A program made the translations under genes and the position numbers. A stretch of 64,000 bases of DNA from Scilla litardierei. Lineage: Eukaryota; Streptophyta; Magnoliopsida; Asparagales; Asparagaceae. Shown piece after piece: positions 1 to 10,282 of this stretch (its first letter is position 1; each line of letters starts with the position of its first letter). Location: NCBI GenBank assembly GCA_030789695.1, contig CM061142.1, positions 42,951,375-43,015,374 of the forward strand, written 5' to 3'. A model generated the notes under the pieces. That model worked only from the letters and a program-made list of their open reading frames with translations. It was not told the origin of the DNA and made no database searches.

Positions 1-1097
1 GAAAATCCCAAAGCAAGGTGCCGCACATCAAGAGCTCTCTTCTATGGAGAAACTCGGAAAGCACATGTCGCATCTCCCGTGGAAAATCTCAAAAGGCCTT
101 GGTTTTTTTTAAATCCTTTTTCTTTGAATTCCTTCGAAGCACAGGCACATTGTTTTTTCCACACAAAATTGAGAACACCAAGCTGCACCTTGGAAAAATA
201 GAATACAGGCCGAAACATGTTGATTTTATTTTCATTCCCTTTGAAAAATCAAATCACAGGGCCGGCCACTAATCTCACTTTGTTTTGTTTCTTTTTTAAC
301 AGAGCCGTGAGTCGAGATCCAATCAAAAACGAATAATCTTCATCTCTCCAACCAAAAAAAGAAGAGCTGCACTTTGCCTATTTATTATTGAGAGGTACCT
401 TTTTTGTGTGCAGATTGTTTTGAAAGGCACCGGCAGCCGAAAGAAATTTGGGGGAGCTTTCATCTTGAGCATATTTTTCTGAGGTGCCGCAAGCTTTGAT
501 TTTTGGTGACGTCCTGCAAGTTTCAATATCTGGCAAGGTGCCGCAGGTTTCAATCTTTGGTGGAGTGCACAAGTTTCATCAAGAGGGAAGCCGAACTATT
601 GAGGGGACATCAGAGACTACTAGTTGTCAGATTGATCTGACCTGCGCCTATTGACAGAGACGACTACGATACACAAACTGAGCATTTCTGAACTCTAGTA
701 TTATTTATTTTGTGTAGTAGTAGCGATCTTTGTAGGGGAAACGTTTTTACCATCTGTGTTATTTTTGGGACCTGACGACTTGGGAGTCGTCACGGAGGGA
801 GAGCATCTGACTAGATTGATAGTGTAGAGCACGTGGTGTGCGTACAAGCTAGGTGAGAGTAGATTTGGGATCTTGACTCATTGTAGCTGTACAGGTTTAT
901 ATATCTATCTAGTATTTGCTTTCGGGGGCTGGAGTAGGTCGTGGGCACGACCGAACCAGGGTATATCTGTGCGTACTTTGTGATTGCTTTCTTTTTTACC
1001 CTCTCTGTGCTTATAACTGCGTGTGGTTGTTCGTGGGTTGCACGAATATTTTTTATAGCCTATTCACCCCCCTCTAGGCTACGATCCAGATCCAACA
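1..1097 (+). repeat. 3' part of a Sirevirus-type copia LTR
   Basis: This looks like the downstream part of an LTR cut by the window edge. It ends in a C-rich tract followed by CTCTAGGCTACGATCC and the terminal ..CCAACA at 1092-1097, the usual end of Sirevirus-type plant copia LTRs; the same C-rich end recurs near 7569-7583. No primer-binding site follows 1097, so it is a 3' or solo LTR. The open frames here are short and unrelated to known proteins. About 40 bp of other DNA (1098-1135) separates it from the next element. Confidence 0.6.
482..577. repeat. 27-bp tandem repeat inside the LTR
   Basis: Roughly three and a half units of 27 bp, each built on GGTGCCGCA-x-GTTTCAATnTTTGG. The period is a multiple of three, so the minus strand reads as a 9-residue repeat, but there is no other sign of coding. 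Confidence 0.7.
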
Positions 1098-1561
1098 AAA
1101 AGGACCATAATGCAAAAGGGAAAGGATGTGGTTTTTGTTGAGTATTGATTCCCCGGATTTGGTTTTGGATGATGAGCAAACATAAATATAGTAAATTAAC
1201 TGTTTGTGAGCGCAGTTATGGAGATCGTCGCCAAAAGAATACGAACATCCAAAGCGACGTCTCAAGACTTCTCAATACGCTTGATCGTGTGCCTGAAGCT
1301 TCGTTGAAACTCAAGGAGTAATATTGAAGTCAAGAGCGAAGATTGAAGCTAGCTTCGAAGACGGTTCGTCATGTATTATTTATTGTCTTCTAGCTTCATA
1401 GAATAGAATGTTAAGCCTTGAGTAGGACTTACATTATAATCTTCATTTCGCTCATATCTTAGAGCTAGGATTATCATAGAAGCCATTAGAAACTTTCCCG
1501 AAGCCTATCGCTTCTTCCCTCGGCTTCTAGTGCATGTTAGTTGGTTCAAGTAGAAGAACCA

Positions 1562-2063
1562 ACCGACTAGATGACGATCTAGTCGGTCGGTAATTCCTCT
1601 TGAACCAACTAGAATGCCTTGCTCATTTCAGCTCATTCCCTGTTGATCAATTAGTCGGTCAAAGAAGGTTCACCGACCGACTAGATGACGATCTAGTCGG
1701 TTAGGAATCCTTCTTAGACCGACTAGTTGAGCTTGCCTCTGTACAGCCTGAGTTACTGTTTATAGTTAGTCGGTTCAAGAACATTCATCGACCGACTAGT
1801 TATGAAACTAGTCGGTCAGCATTTATTCTTAGACCGACTAGTGTAACTTATATTCAGCTACGTGCATTTCACTCTTAGTCGGTCAAAGAACACTCACCGA
1901 CCGACTAGTTGGCAAACTAGTCGGTTGGCAAGTCTTCTTAGACCGACTAGTTCATGTTGCCTGGTAATCACTCTTTTGGCTGTCGAGCTGTTAGTCGGTT
2001 CATGAAGAATCACCGACCGACTAGTTGCCAATCTAGTCGGTCAGTGATCCTTCTTAGACCGAC
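1562..2063. promoter_or_regulatory. Array of ACCGAC-containing palindromes in U3
   Basis: About 21 copies, on both strands, of ACCGAC within the half-site ACCGACTAG, mostly paired as inverted repeats around an 8-bp spacer (ACCGACTAG-8-CTAGTCGGT). The array ends about 70 bp before a TATA box. ACCGAC is the core of the DRE/CRT site bound by plant DREB/CBF factors; binding here is inferred, not shown. Confidence 0.75.
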
Positions 2064-2131
2064 TAGTCTGCTTCAGAATAGAGCCGTTGGAGCCTTTAAT
2101 GACTCGAATTTTCCTCCCTCTCTCCTCTATC

Positions 2132-2141
2132 CTATATATAG
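2132..2141 (+). promoter_or_regulatory. LTR TATA box
   Basis: CTATATATAG directly downstream of the palindrome array, the likely start of the element transcript. Confidence 0.65.
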
Positions 2142-2500
2142 TTGGAGAGGCTCTTTCATGAGATTCAAGGCTGATCATTTGAGATATTTGAGAATCCAAG
2201 AGGAGCCATTAAACTCCATTCCTAAGCTCTCTCTTCCTCACTAGAATCTCTCTCTCACTCTTATTTCAAAAGAGAGATTCATTGATTGTGAGCCTTCCAA
2301 GCCAAGGAGCTTGATCCAAGGTCACCAACATCCACCTAGGACTCCATTGCTGGTCAATATCTTGGAGCTAGGGTTTGGTGCCTTCTTCTTCCTCAAAATC
2401 CATCTTTGCCCTAATTTGGTAAGTATACTCAAGGCATAGGATTTTGTGGTAAGTGTTTCTTTATTTCATCGTATTTGATATTTAAGATTGTCTCTCGGTT

Positions 2501-4657
2501 GTGAGAGAGGGTGTGGAAGGGCTATCCTCAGTCAGGCCTCCTCACTTCAACGGTACCAACTATGGGTACTGGAAATGCCGGATGGAAACCTTCCTCCGGA
2601 GCGCTTCACTTTGGAGAGCCACGATGACGGAGTATGTTGAGCCCGCCGAACAAGATTTCGCGAAATGGACTACCGCGGAGGTCGCCGCGGAGGTAAGCAA
2701 TGCCAAGGCCATGAATGCCTTGCAATGTGCGTTGGAGCCCGAAGACTTCAACAAGATATGCACATGTAAGAGTGCATATCAAGTATGGAACCAACTCCTC
2801 ATCTTGCACGAAGGAACGAGCACGGTAAAAGATTCTAAACTCGTTGTCGCTAACAAAGAATTTGAGTTGTTTCATATGGAACAGGGTGAAACCATGAAGT
2901 ACTACTATGCTCGCTTCGTGGACATATCCAACGAATTGGAAGCTCTCGGGAAGATCTACACCCAAAAGGAGAAAGTCGCAAAGATTATCGACGGACTTTC
3001 TTCATGTTGGGAAAAGCGTACCTTCGCCATCGAGGAAGGTAACGATATGAATAAGTACACGGTGGTACAACTAATGGGTACCTTATTGTCTTACGAGGTA
3101 TGCAAGGAGAGCAAGATAAAGATGAAGGAAAAGATGAAAGCGTACTTGAAGCAAGACGAGCCAAAGAAAAAGGCGATTGCCTACAAGGCCGCTCCATCTA
3201 CCGATGATGAAGAATCGGAAGAAGAGTTGGACATGGAGGCTTTGGCCGATTTGGCAAAGAAGTTCAACCGATTCTTCCGACAAGGTAAGTTGAAGAGTAA
3301 ATCAAAATTTATTTCGACTAATGCTTCTACTCCCGTGTGTTATAAATGCAACAAGCCAGGACACATCAAGCCGGATTGTCCTCTCTACAAACACAAGGAG
3401 AAGTGGAAGGCATCCAAGTACGACAAGTCGAGAAAGCACAAGAAAGGACTTGTCGGCACATTCACCGACTCCAAAAAGGACTCCTCAAGTGGAGAGTCGG
3501 ATGATGAACGAGTAGAGAAAGCACACACGTGCTTCATGGGAAAAGAGGAACGTGTTCAAGAGACCTTCTCCGATGAAAGCGAGGATGGAAGCGAGGATGA
3601 CGGCGAAGATGTAACTATAGATGAACTTAGACTAGCCAACGAACAACTTTGGAATAAGTTTTCTAATTTGGCTACTAGATTTATTAAGACTAAAAATGAG
3701 CTAGATAGTCTTAAAACCTCGCCAAAGCCTATCATCGTCAACAACGACACCGTTGTTGAAGGGTTGAGAAATGAGATTGTAAATCTCAAATCTCAACTTG
3801 AGCATGTTCATATCGAGGATTCGGATGAACATGTGATAGCGGATTTGACGTCTCAAAACTCAACTTTGAGTATTGGGAATAATAATCTCAAGTCACGTGT
3901 TTGTGCACTCGCATCGCAAGTGTCCACCTTGGATGCTTCTTTGCATTCTCTCACCGAGAAGTATGAGTGCACATTAGGCCGAATTCATGAATTCAATAAG
4001 TGTAAGGGCCATTTGGATAATATCCTAAATGACTTACTTCCGGCCAATCATCACATTGGCTTGGGGTATAAGTTGGGAGACTCGTCCAAATCGTCCGCCA
4101 CCTTTGTTAGGCCATCTTCCGAAGCTTCTACTAGTGGGAGTAAACACTTCATGGGTAGTTCTTCTACCAATGGTGCTTCCGCTAGGTACACACCCCCGTT
4201 TGGAAAGAAACCCACTTTGGGTGGACCTCCAAAGAGGGGTCATGCTTTCATGTATACCATGCCACGTAGGAACACACATCCTACCCCACATATTAGCACA
4301 TATGATGATTTTTATGCTCCACATCCACGAGCACGTGCACACCATGTGAGACACACTCATGCACATGTTCCACCACATGCATATGTTCATTCTCATTCTC
4401 ATATGGATAATTATCGTCATGCACCATTGCATCATATGCCATATGCCTATCCACGACATGCATCACATAGAAATCAACAACGTATGCATGTTCCCAATAG
4501 GAATAGGGCTCCCAAAATTTTCACTATTTGGAGCCCGAAGGACACAAACATGAATGAAAAACAAGTGTACATGAATTCTTATTTTATGAATGTCGTACAT
4601 AATGATAATTATGTGGGGAAGTCTAAGTCCAATTGGACTTGGCTTCCAAAAGTCTAA
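2501..4657 (+). CDS. Sirevirus-like Gag, N-terminus replaced by LTR sequence
   Basis: An uninterrupted frame of about 718 residues. The authentic protein starts a few residues before RPPHFNGTNYGYW, the usual start of plant copia Gag; the first codons here are LTR-derived and there is no ATG at that point. Visible parts: a UBN2/DUF4219-type Gag core (about residues 12-200), acidic stretches (235-245, 340-375), a CX2CX4HX4C zinc knuckle CYKCNKPGHIKPDC (280-293), a coiled-coil-like Leu/Asn/Ser region (380-500), and a very His-rich tail (about 588-667). It stops before the point where the aspartic protease would begin. The role is the virus-like-particle shell and RNA binding. The open frame over 2.1 kb fits recent activity or selection on Gag alone. 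Confidence 0.82.
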   Translation: MREGVEGLSSVRPPHFNGTNYGYWKCRMETFLRSASLWRATMTEYVEPAEQDFAKWTTAEVAAEVSNAKAMNALQCALEPEDFNKICTCKSAYQVWNQLLILHEGTSTVKDSKLVVANKEFELFHMEQGETMKYYYARFVDISNELEALGKIYTQKEKVAKIIDGLSSCWEKRTFAIEEGNDMNKYTVVQLMGTLLSYEVCKESKIKMKEKMKAYLKQDEPKKKAIAYKAAPSTDDEESEEELDMEALADLAKKFNRFFRQGKLKSKSKFISTNASTPVCYKCNKPGHIKPDCPLYKHKEKWKASKYDKSRKHKKGLVGTFTDSKKDSSSGESDDERVEKAHTCFMGKEERVQETFSDESEDGSEDDGEDVTIDELRLANEQLWNKFSNLATRFIKTKNELDSLKTSPKPIIVNNDTVVEGLRNEIVNLKSQLEHVHIEDSDEHVIADLTSQNSTLSIGNNNLKSRVCALASQVSTLDASLHSLTEKYECTLGRIHEFNKCKGHLDNILNDLLPANHHIGLGYKLGDSSKSSATFVRPSSEASTSGSKHFMGSSSTNGASARYTPPFGKKPTLGGPPKRGHAFMYTMPRRNTHPTPHISTYDDFYAPHPRARAHHVRHTHAHVPPHAYVHSHSHMDNYRHAPLHHMPYAYPRHASHRNQQRMHVPNRNRAPKIFTIWSPKDTNMNEKQVYMNSYFMNVVHNDNYVGKSKSNWTWLPKV

Positions 4658-5891
4658 TTTCTTAGGACCCAATGTCCTTGGGTACCATGGAATGATATTC
4701 TATCTTTAGGTACTCAGGGATAAGAGAAGGAGCAACAAATCAAATCTTAGCTCCATATTAAGTTTTTCTAGGTTCGATCCACCATGGGATACCACCCCTA
4801 CCAACTCATTGATTTGCAAAGGATTTTTCATTCAAATGGAGTTGATGGTGCTTAAGAGATGCACCAAAGTAGGGGGAGCTTAATGTCGTAAGTATATTTA
4901 TACTTTTGATTTACATTGGTATCCATGTGTGTTGATTTCATGCATTGTTAGAATATCTACATTGGTAGACTATATTACAATTGATGTCATTTTGTGCTAG
5001 AACTGTGTATGCCATAGTTTTATGATGCTCTATCTATTTTTGGCATAACATTTTTGCATATTACTTTTGGTATCGTTTTGCTACATTTGGTTTTCACATC
5101 GGATTATTTTTGTCTCTGATGTTGACTTTCGTCGTTCGACGATTTTGTTTTGGTTAAATAGAATTCTTTCTATGGAAACATAGAATTGTTTTCCATGCAC
5201 TCTATTTAACTAAGAATGTTGATTTTGGAGAGTTTGTTCCAAAACTCAATACGTGAAATTGATTTGAGTTTTGGTGATTTCGTTTTTCGATTTTCGCCTA
5301 TGGCTTGATGATTTCGTTTTTCGATTTTCGCCTACGGCTTGATGATTTCGTTTTTCGATTTTCGCCTATGGCTTGATGATTTCGTATTTCGATTTTCGCC
5401 TATGGCTTGATGATTTCGTTTTTCGGTTTCCGACTATGGTCAAGTTGGCACGCTTTGATTTTCCTTCGGTATTTTACATTTGATATTCTACTTTGGTGTC
5501 ATTTGGACCGTGGTCGTATTCTTAGACTCTCATGTTTTAATTTCTTAGCCATTGAAATTTTGTCGTTGTTCTCCTCCCGCTCTTTTTGCTAATGCCAAAG
5601 GGGGAGAGAATTAATAATGACAATGTGCTAATTGATAATTCAAAGCAATTTACCATGAATCTAATTCGATATGTTAGATTCAGGGGGAGTTAAGATATAA
5701 AATGGATTTAGATCCTAAATTGCGATAATTGGATTCATATTTTATATTTCCCTCGTCTGCTTGATGCGTATGAATATTATTGAATACGGAACTAACGTGT
5801 CATCAATGCAGGGGGAGTAAGTAAATTTCTATTGAATCATTATTATTGATTATTATTTATGTTGGTTTGTCATCACCAAAAAGAGGGAGAA
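4658..5891 (+). other. Non-coding 3' internal region with repeated polypurine motifs
   Basis: No pol sequence is present. Five purine motifs of the AGGGGGAG type lie at 4871-4879, 5597-5608, 5681-5690, 5810-5819 and 5880-5891, the last touching the 3' LTR and so the likely plus-strand primer. Several polypurine tracts before the 3' LTR are a known Sirevirus habit. Confidence 0.7.
5276..5445 (+). repeat. 34-bp tandem repeat, five units
   Basis: Five head-to-tail units of 34 bp, each GATTTCGTTTTTCGATTTTC followed by GCCTATGGCTTGAT; the last is diverged. Confidence 0.9.
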
Positions 5892-7614
5892 TGTTGAGTA
5901 TTGATTCCCCGGATTTGGTTTTGGATGATAAGCAAACATAAATATAGTGAATTAACTGTTTGTGAGCGCAGTTATGGAGATCGTCGCCAAAAGAATACGA
6001 ACATCCAAAGCAACGTCTCAAGACTTCTCAATATGCTTGATCGTGTGCCTGAAGCTTCGTTGAAGCTCAAGGAGTAATATTGAAGTCAAGAGCGAAGATT
6101 GAAGCTAGCTTCGAAGACGGTTCGTCATGTATTATTTATTGTCTTCTAGCTTCATAGAATAGAATGTTAAGTCTTGAGTAGGACTTACATTATAATCTTC
6201 ATTTCGCTCATATCTTAGAGCTATGATTATCATAGAAGCCATTAGAAACTTTCCCGAAGCCTATCGCTTCTTCCCTCGGCTTCTAGTGCATGTTAGTTGG
6301 TTCAAGTAGAAGAACCAACCGACTAGATGACGATCTAGTCGGTCGGTAATTCCTCTTGAACCGACTAGAATGCCTTGCTCATTTCAGCTCATTCCATGTT
6401 GATCAATTAGTCGGTCAAAGAAGATTCACCGACCGACTAGATGACGATCTAGTCGGTTAGGAATCCTTCTTAGACCTACTAGTTGAGCTTGCCTCTGTAC
6501 AGCCTGAGTTACTGTTTACAGTTAGTCGGTCCAAGAACATTCATCGACCGACTAGTTGTGAAACTAGTCGGTCAGCATTTATTCTTAGACCGACTAGTGT
6601 AAATTATATTCAGCTACGTGCATTTCACTCTTAGTCAGTCAAAGAACACTCACCAACCGACTAGTTGGCAAACTAGTCGGTTGGCAAGTCTTCTTAGACC
6701 GACTAGTTCATGTTGCCTGGTAATCACTCTTTTGGCTGTCGAGCTGTTAGTCGGTTCATGAAGAATCACCGACCGACTAGTTGCCAATCTAGTCGGTCAG
6801 TGATCCTTCTTAGACCGACTAGTCTGCTTCAGAATAGAGCCGTTGGAGCCTTTAATGACTCGAATTTTCCTTCCTCTCTCCTCTATCCTATATATAGTTG
6901 GAGAGGCTCTTTCATGGGATTCAAGGCTGATCATTTGAGATATTTGAGAATCCAAGAGGAGCCATTAAACTCCATTCCTAAGCTCTCTCTTCCTCACTAG
7001 AATCTCTCTCTCACTCTTATTTCAAAAGAGAGATTCATTGATTGTGAGCCTTCCAAGCCAAGGAGCTTGATCCAAGGTCACCAACATCCACCTAGGACTC
7101 TATTGCTGGTCAATATCTTGGAGCTAGGGTTTGGTGCCTTCTTCTTCCTCAAAATCCATCTTTGCCCTAATTTGGTAAGTATACTCAAGGCATAGGATTT
7201 TGTGGTAAGTGTTTCTTTATTTCATTGTATTTGATATTTAAGATTGTCTCTCGGTTGTGAGAGAGGGTGTGATCCCGGTTTGTGGGAGTCACTGTCATTT
7301 GTATGATTTGGTCTTTTGGAGTTTTTTCACAAGAATTTCATAGTGCTAAATCTTGAGTTAGGGTTTCTAACTCAAGTATCCGGAGGGGATCCGGGTGGTT
7401 GGGACGTAGGATCACCGGGAACAAGTCGGGGAGACTTGGGTGGATCCGAACCCGTTACATGTTTTGTTTACGTTTGATAATTCTTGTTGATTGTTGTTTA
7501 TTCCGCATTGTCGTTTGTTTCTTGCACAATAATTAGGAATAACTATCTTGATTATTTTAAAGTACTATTCACCCCCCCTCTAGTACATGTGCAGTAGCTT
7601 CACAGGGCACTACA
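5892..7614 (+). repeat. 3' LTR, complete
   Basis: The full LTR is 1723 bp, TGTTGAG...ACTACA, followed by the gtttt duplication. The palindrome array is at 6318-6819 and the TATA box at 6888-6897. It keeps the C-rich end (7569-7583) that the 5' copy lost. Confidence 0.9.
6318..6819. promoter_or_regulatory. Palindrome array in the 3' LTR
   Basis: Same ACCGACTAG inverted-repeat array as in the 5' LTR, with a few half-sites mutated (for example near 6473 and 6655). Confidence 0.75.
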
Positions 7615-7619
7615 GTTTT

Positions 7620-8721
7620 TTGCACAATTAAATTTAAAGTTGGGGGGAATTTTATTAGTGGGGATCTCCACGACCGAGTGGACACTGCCACGTAGGACAT
7701 GTCAGTGTGGGAACTATCTCTTATGTAAGATAGATAATGGATATCATACGACATATGATTTGCCCTCTCACATAAAGGGGCATATATGGGCTTATTTGCC
7801 CTCTCACATAAAGGGGCGTATATGGGCTTGTACTTGCCCCTTTATGTAAGAGGGCATATGTAGCTTTGTCTCATATGGCATATGATACACATTATTCTCA
7901 TATTATAATATGATCATTTTTTATTTTAAATTTAATAGTAACAACCAGTGGAAAGTATCCCATTTTTATTTTATCATGATCCTGAAATAATAAAATAAAA
8001 GGATAAATAGCCGGAAACTGTATTCGTCTTGTGTTCGAACTGATGTATTTATCTGATATATTTTTTGGAGAACATATTCGTTTGTCATGAATTGCAACAA
8101 CAATCTGTGTTCTCTCATCTTCGCACAAGTTGAGGGTGATTGTCATCCCATATCAATTTCAGTTGTATCTTAATTGCTTAAAAGTGTTGTTAAAAGTGAA
8201 AAGCTTTTTTGGTTTTGATCCATTTAATTCTTAGATTTTCAATTTTAATTACGTGATAAATTAAGATAAATAATGTGAAGTCTGAAAATTTATCAGTTAT
8301 CGCTGCAATAAACCATGGACGGCTGAACCAACACTTAGACGGAAGATGAAAAAAAGTATAATATGTTGATGTTAGTAGAATTTCAAATCATAAATCTATT
8401 ATACAAAATAACAAATTAAATATTAACTAACTATTTAGTGTTAACCGTAACTAATTAAATGGCGACTTGCCACGTGGAAATCATATTTAAAATTGCTTTT
8501 CTAATTATTATCCACATAAGATAAGGTTTGGACTGGATTAATGCATTAACACATGTTTTAAAATGAAATCCCGCTGGAATAACAAATTCGTGGATGTCGA
8601 CAAAGAGATTAGCAGGGGCACCTGAGAGGAATTAAATAACGGACGGTGGCAATTTAGTCAATTTGGTCCTGGTAAATTAAATAAAGGGCAATTTTTAGTT
8701 TTAGGATAAAAATTAAAAATA
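7620..8721. other. AT-rich intergenic DNA
   Basis: Host DNA for the Sirevirus-like insertion. Apart from the hairpin at 7735-7890 I recognise nothing; the frames here are short and without motifs. Confidence 0.5.
7735..7890. repeat. Imperfect hairpin
   Basis: GCCCTCTCACATAAAGGGGC occurs twice in direct orientation (about 7761 and 7798) and once inverted (about 7836-7855); flanking TATCATACGACATATG / CATATGGCATATGATA lengthens the arms. Possibly a small foldback element; no clear target duplication. Confidence 0.6.
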
Positions 8722-8831
8722 TGTTGTAAACGGGCTTTTGTAGGCCCATGTGGGTATTGGGTATCCACCCATTATAACCCTACTTCTATAAATACATGGC
8801 TACGGGTTTCGTAGCCATCAAGTTTACAACA
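8722..8831 (+). repeat. Very short copia LTR (110 bp)
   Basis: Perfect 10-bp terminal inverted repeats TGTTGTAAAC...GTTTACAACA enclose 110 bp with TATAAATAC at 8787-8795. It is followed at once by CATTATCAGCATGC, the same primer-site motif seen beside the 5' LTR of the copia element at 13969-20782. This is the 5' LTR of a short-LTR copia element. Confidence 0.65.
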
Positions 8832-9311
8832 CATTATCAGCATGCTCGAAGCTGAGCCGAACCTCTGCCGACGGACGAACGCGACGCGAACGGGCTTCCT
8901 TCACCGAACGTCGCTAGATCTGGAGGGTAGGTTCTAGAGTTAATTTTTTCCCTAGATCTAAATTTATATGCGCATATGATTAGATACAAATGCTTGGATC
9001 AATGTTTTGATTAGTAAAGATCGGATTTTTTCCTTAAGATCTGCATGCTAAATCACCCATTTAATGAAAAGTCGACGTTTTTATCAATAAAAATCAAATT
9101 TTACAATAAAACGCCATTTTGAAGACTAAAAATAGATATTTTTCTCATAAAAATCATGTTTTTATTGTCTTCTTCCCCAAAAATCTTCAAACCCTAGGGG
9201 GATCTCTTCCTCAACATGCGGCCGGAAGCCGCACACGCAAAAACCCCCTTCGATCACACACCCCCGCCGTCGCCTGTAGCGGCGGGCCCCGCCGTCGGCT
9301 GCAGCGGCGGT
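8832..9311 (+). other. Leader remnant of the short-LTR copia element
   Basis: Primer-site-like TTATCAGCA at 8833-8841, then an AT-rich leader and a GC-rich stretch (about 9215-9310). No gag follows; the rest of the element is missing beyond the MITE at 9312. Confidence 0.45.
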
Positions 9312-9527
9312 AAGAGAAATAAAGCTACCCAACCGGCCCCTAATGATGTGAGGGAGCACGTAGCTGATATCGGCTTGTATCACCCACGTGGCCACTACAC
9401 GTAGCTGATATCAGATTGTATCACCCACGCCGACACTTATATAGTGGCCGCGTGGGTGATACAAGCTGATATCAGCTATGTGCTCCCTCACAGCATTAGG
9501 GGCCGGTTGGGTAGCTTTATTTCTCTT
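9312..9527. mobile_element. Foldback MITE
   Basis: Nearly perfect inverted arms of about 85-90 bp: AAGAGAAATAAAGCTACCC at the left end and its complement ending at 9527. The arms contain GTAGCTGATATC-x-TTGTATCACCCACG, repeated again in the centre. No coding capacity. I could not settle the target duplication. Confidence 0.8.
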
Positions 9528-9897
9528 GATAGCCTTGGATGACCTCTTCGTTCAGGAAGCCATTGAAAAATGAAGAAGATGATGAGAGGCGACATATGAC
9601 ACCTATCACACTTATCTCTATCATATATCTCAATCATATATCACACATGTGGAGCGATATGTAATACTTGCAAGATTTGAAATATATGTCATTTGTGTTG
9701 AAATTGTTGTGATATATGAGAAATCGGTGTTTTTGTATATGTATCAGGTGTTTTTGTATATGTAGTGTGCGTATCAGGTGTTTTTTGTATGTGTATCGTG
9801 CATTTTTTGTATATGTATCGTGCGTGTTGATATATGGACCAAAATTCTGTATATGTATCAGGCGTTTTTTGTATTTGTATTGTGAGCAGCTATTTGG
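9528..9897. other. Low-complexity spacer
   Basis: CATATATC-rich sequence (9590-9660), then loose tandem copies of TTTTTGTATATGTATC (about 9728-9880). No gene seen. Confidence 0.55.
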
Positions 9898-10282
9898 GCT
9901 CTGTCTCAGTGCTGCACTGATGTGGCCGCACTTGCCAAGTGCGGCCATATCAATGCACCCCCCTGAGACAGCACGAATTTGGCTAATGTGGGCTCTGTCT
10001 CAGGGGTGCAGTGATATGGTCGTACTTGCCAAGTGCGGCCATATCAATGCACCCCCTTAGACAGAGCACGAATTTGGCTAATGTGGGCTCTGTCTCAGGG
10101 GTGCACTGATATGGCCGCACTTAGCAAGTGGGGCCATATCAGTGCACCCCCTGAGACAGAGCACGAATTTGGCTAATGTGGGCTCTATCTCAGGGGTGCA
10201 CTGATATGGCCGCACTTTCCAAGTGCTGTTTTTTGGCTGCACCTGGCAAGTGCAGCCACATCACTGAGACAGAGTCCAAATA
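9898..10282. repeat. Four tandem 95-bp units, each a hairpin
   Basis: Units start near 9898, 9992, 10087 and 10182. Each opens GCTCTGTCTCAGGGGTGCA, turns at CCGCACTTGCCAAGTGCGG, and returns to the complement of its start, so each unit is itself a long hairpin. Units are joined by CACGAATTTGGCTAATGTGG. The last is rearranged and runs into the 3' end of the transposase gene. Confidence 0.88.

Larger units (their letters stand above)
1136..2515 (+). repeat. 5' LTR, 3'-truncated
   Basis: Starts TGTTGAGTATTG and matches 5892-7271 until GAGAGAGGGTGTG, where identity stops and gag sequence begins at 2516. The missing 3' LTR section (present at 7272-7614) includes the C-rich end. It holds the palindrome array and a TATA box. 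Confidence 0.88.
1136..7614 (+). mobile_element. Gag-only Sirevirus-like copia element
   Basis: A 6.5-kb LTR retrotransposon bounded by TG...CA LTRs and an exact 5-bp target duplication, gtttt, at 1131-1135 and 7615-7619. It encodes a Gag-like protein but no protease, integrase, reverse transcriptase or RNase H, so it would depend on a relative's enzymes. The 5' LTR has lost about 340 bp of its 3' end together with the primer-binding site and the first Gag codons, so this copy cannot be reverse-transcribed normally. I counted about 21 differences over the 1.38 kb shared by the LTRs (about 1.5%), which suggests a recent insertion. Confidence 0.88.

Noticed and set aside
1562..2063. Possible CRISPR-like array (regular short palindromic repeats)
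   Set aside because: Spacers are not of uniform length or unique, the array is duplicated in both LTRs of a plant retrotransposon, and no cas genes exist.
9716..10060. 114-residue Cys/Ile/Tyr-rich frame
   Set aside because: Runs from a GTATATGTATC repeat into the hairpin units; no protein features.
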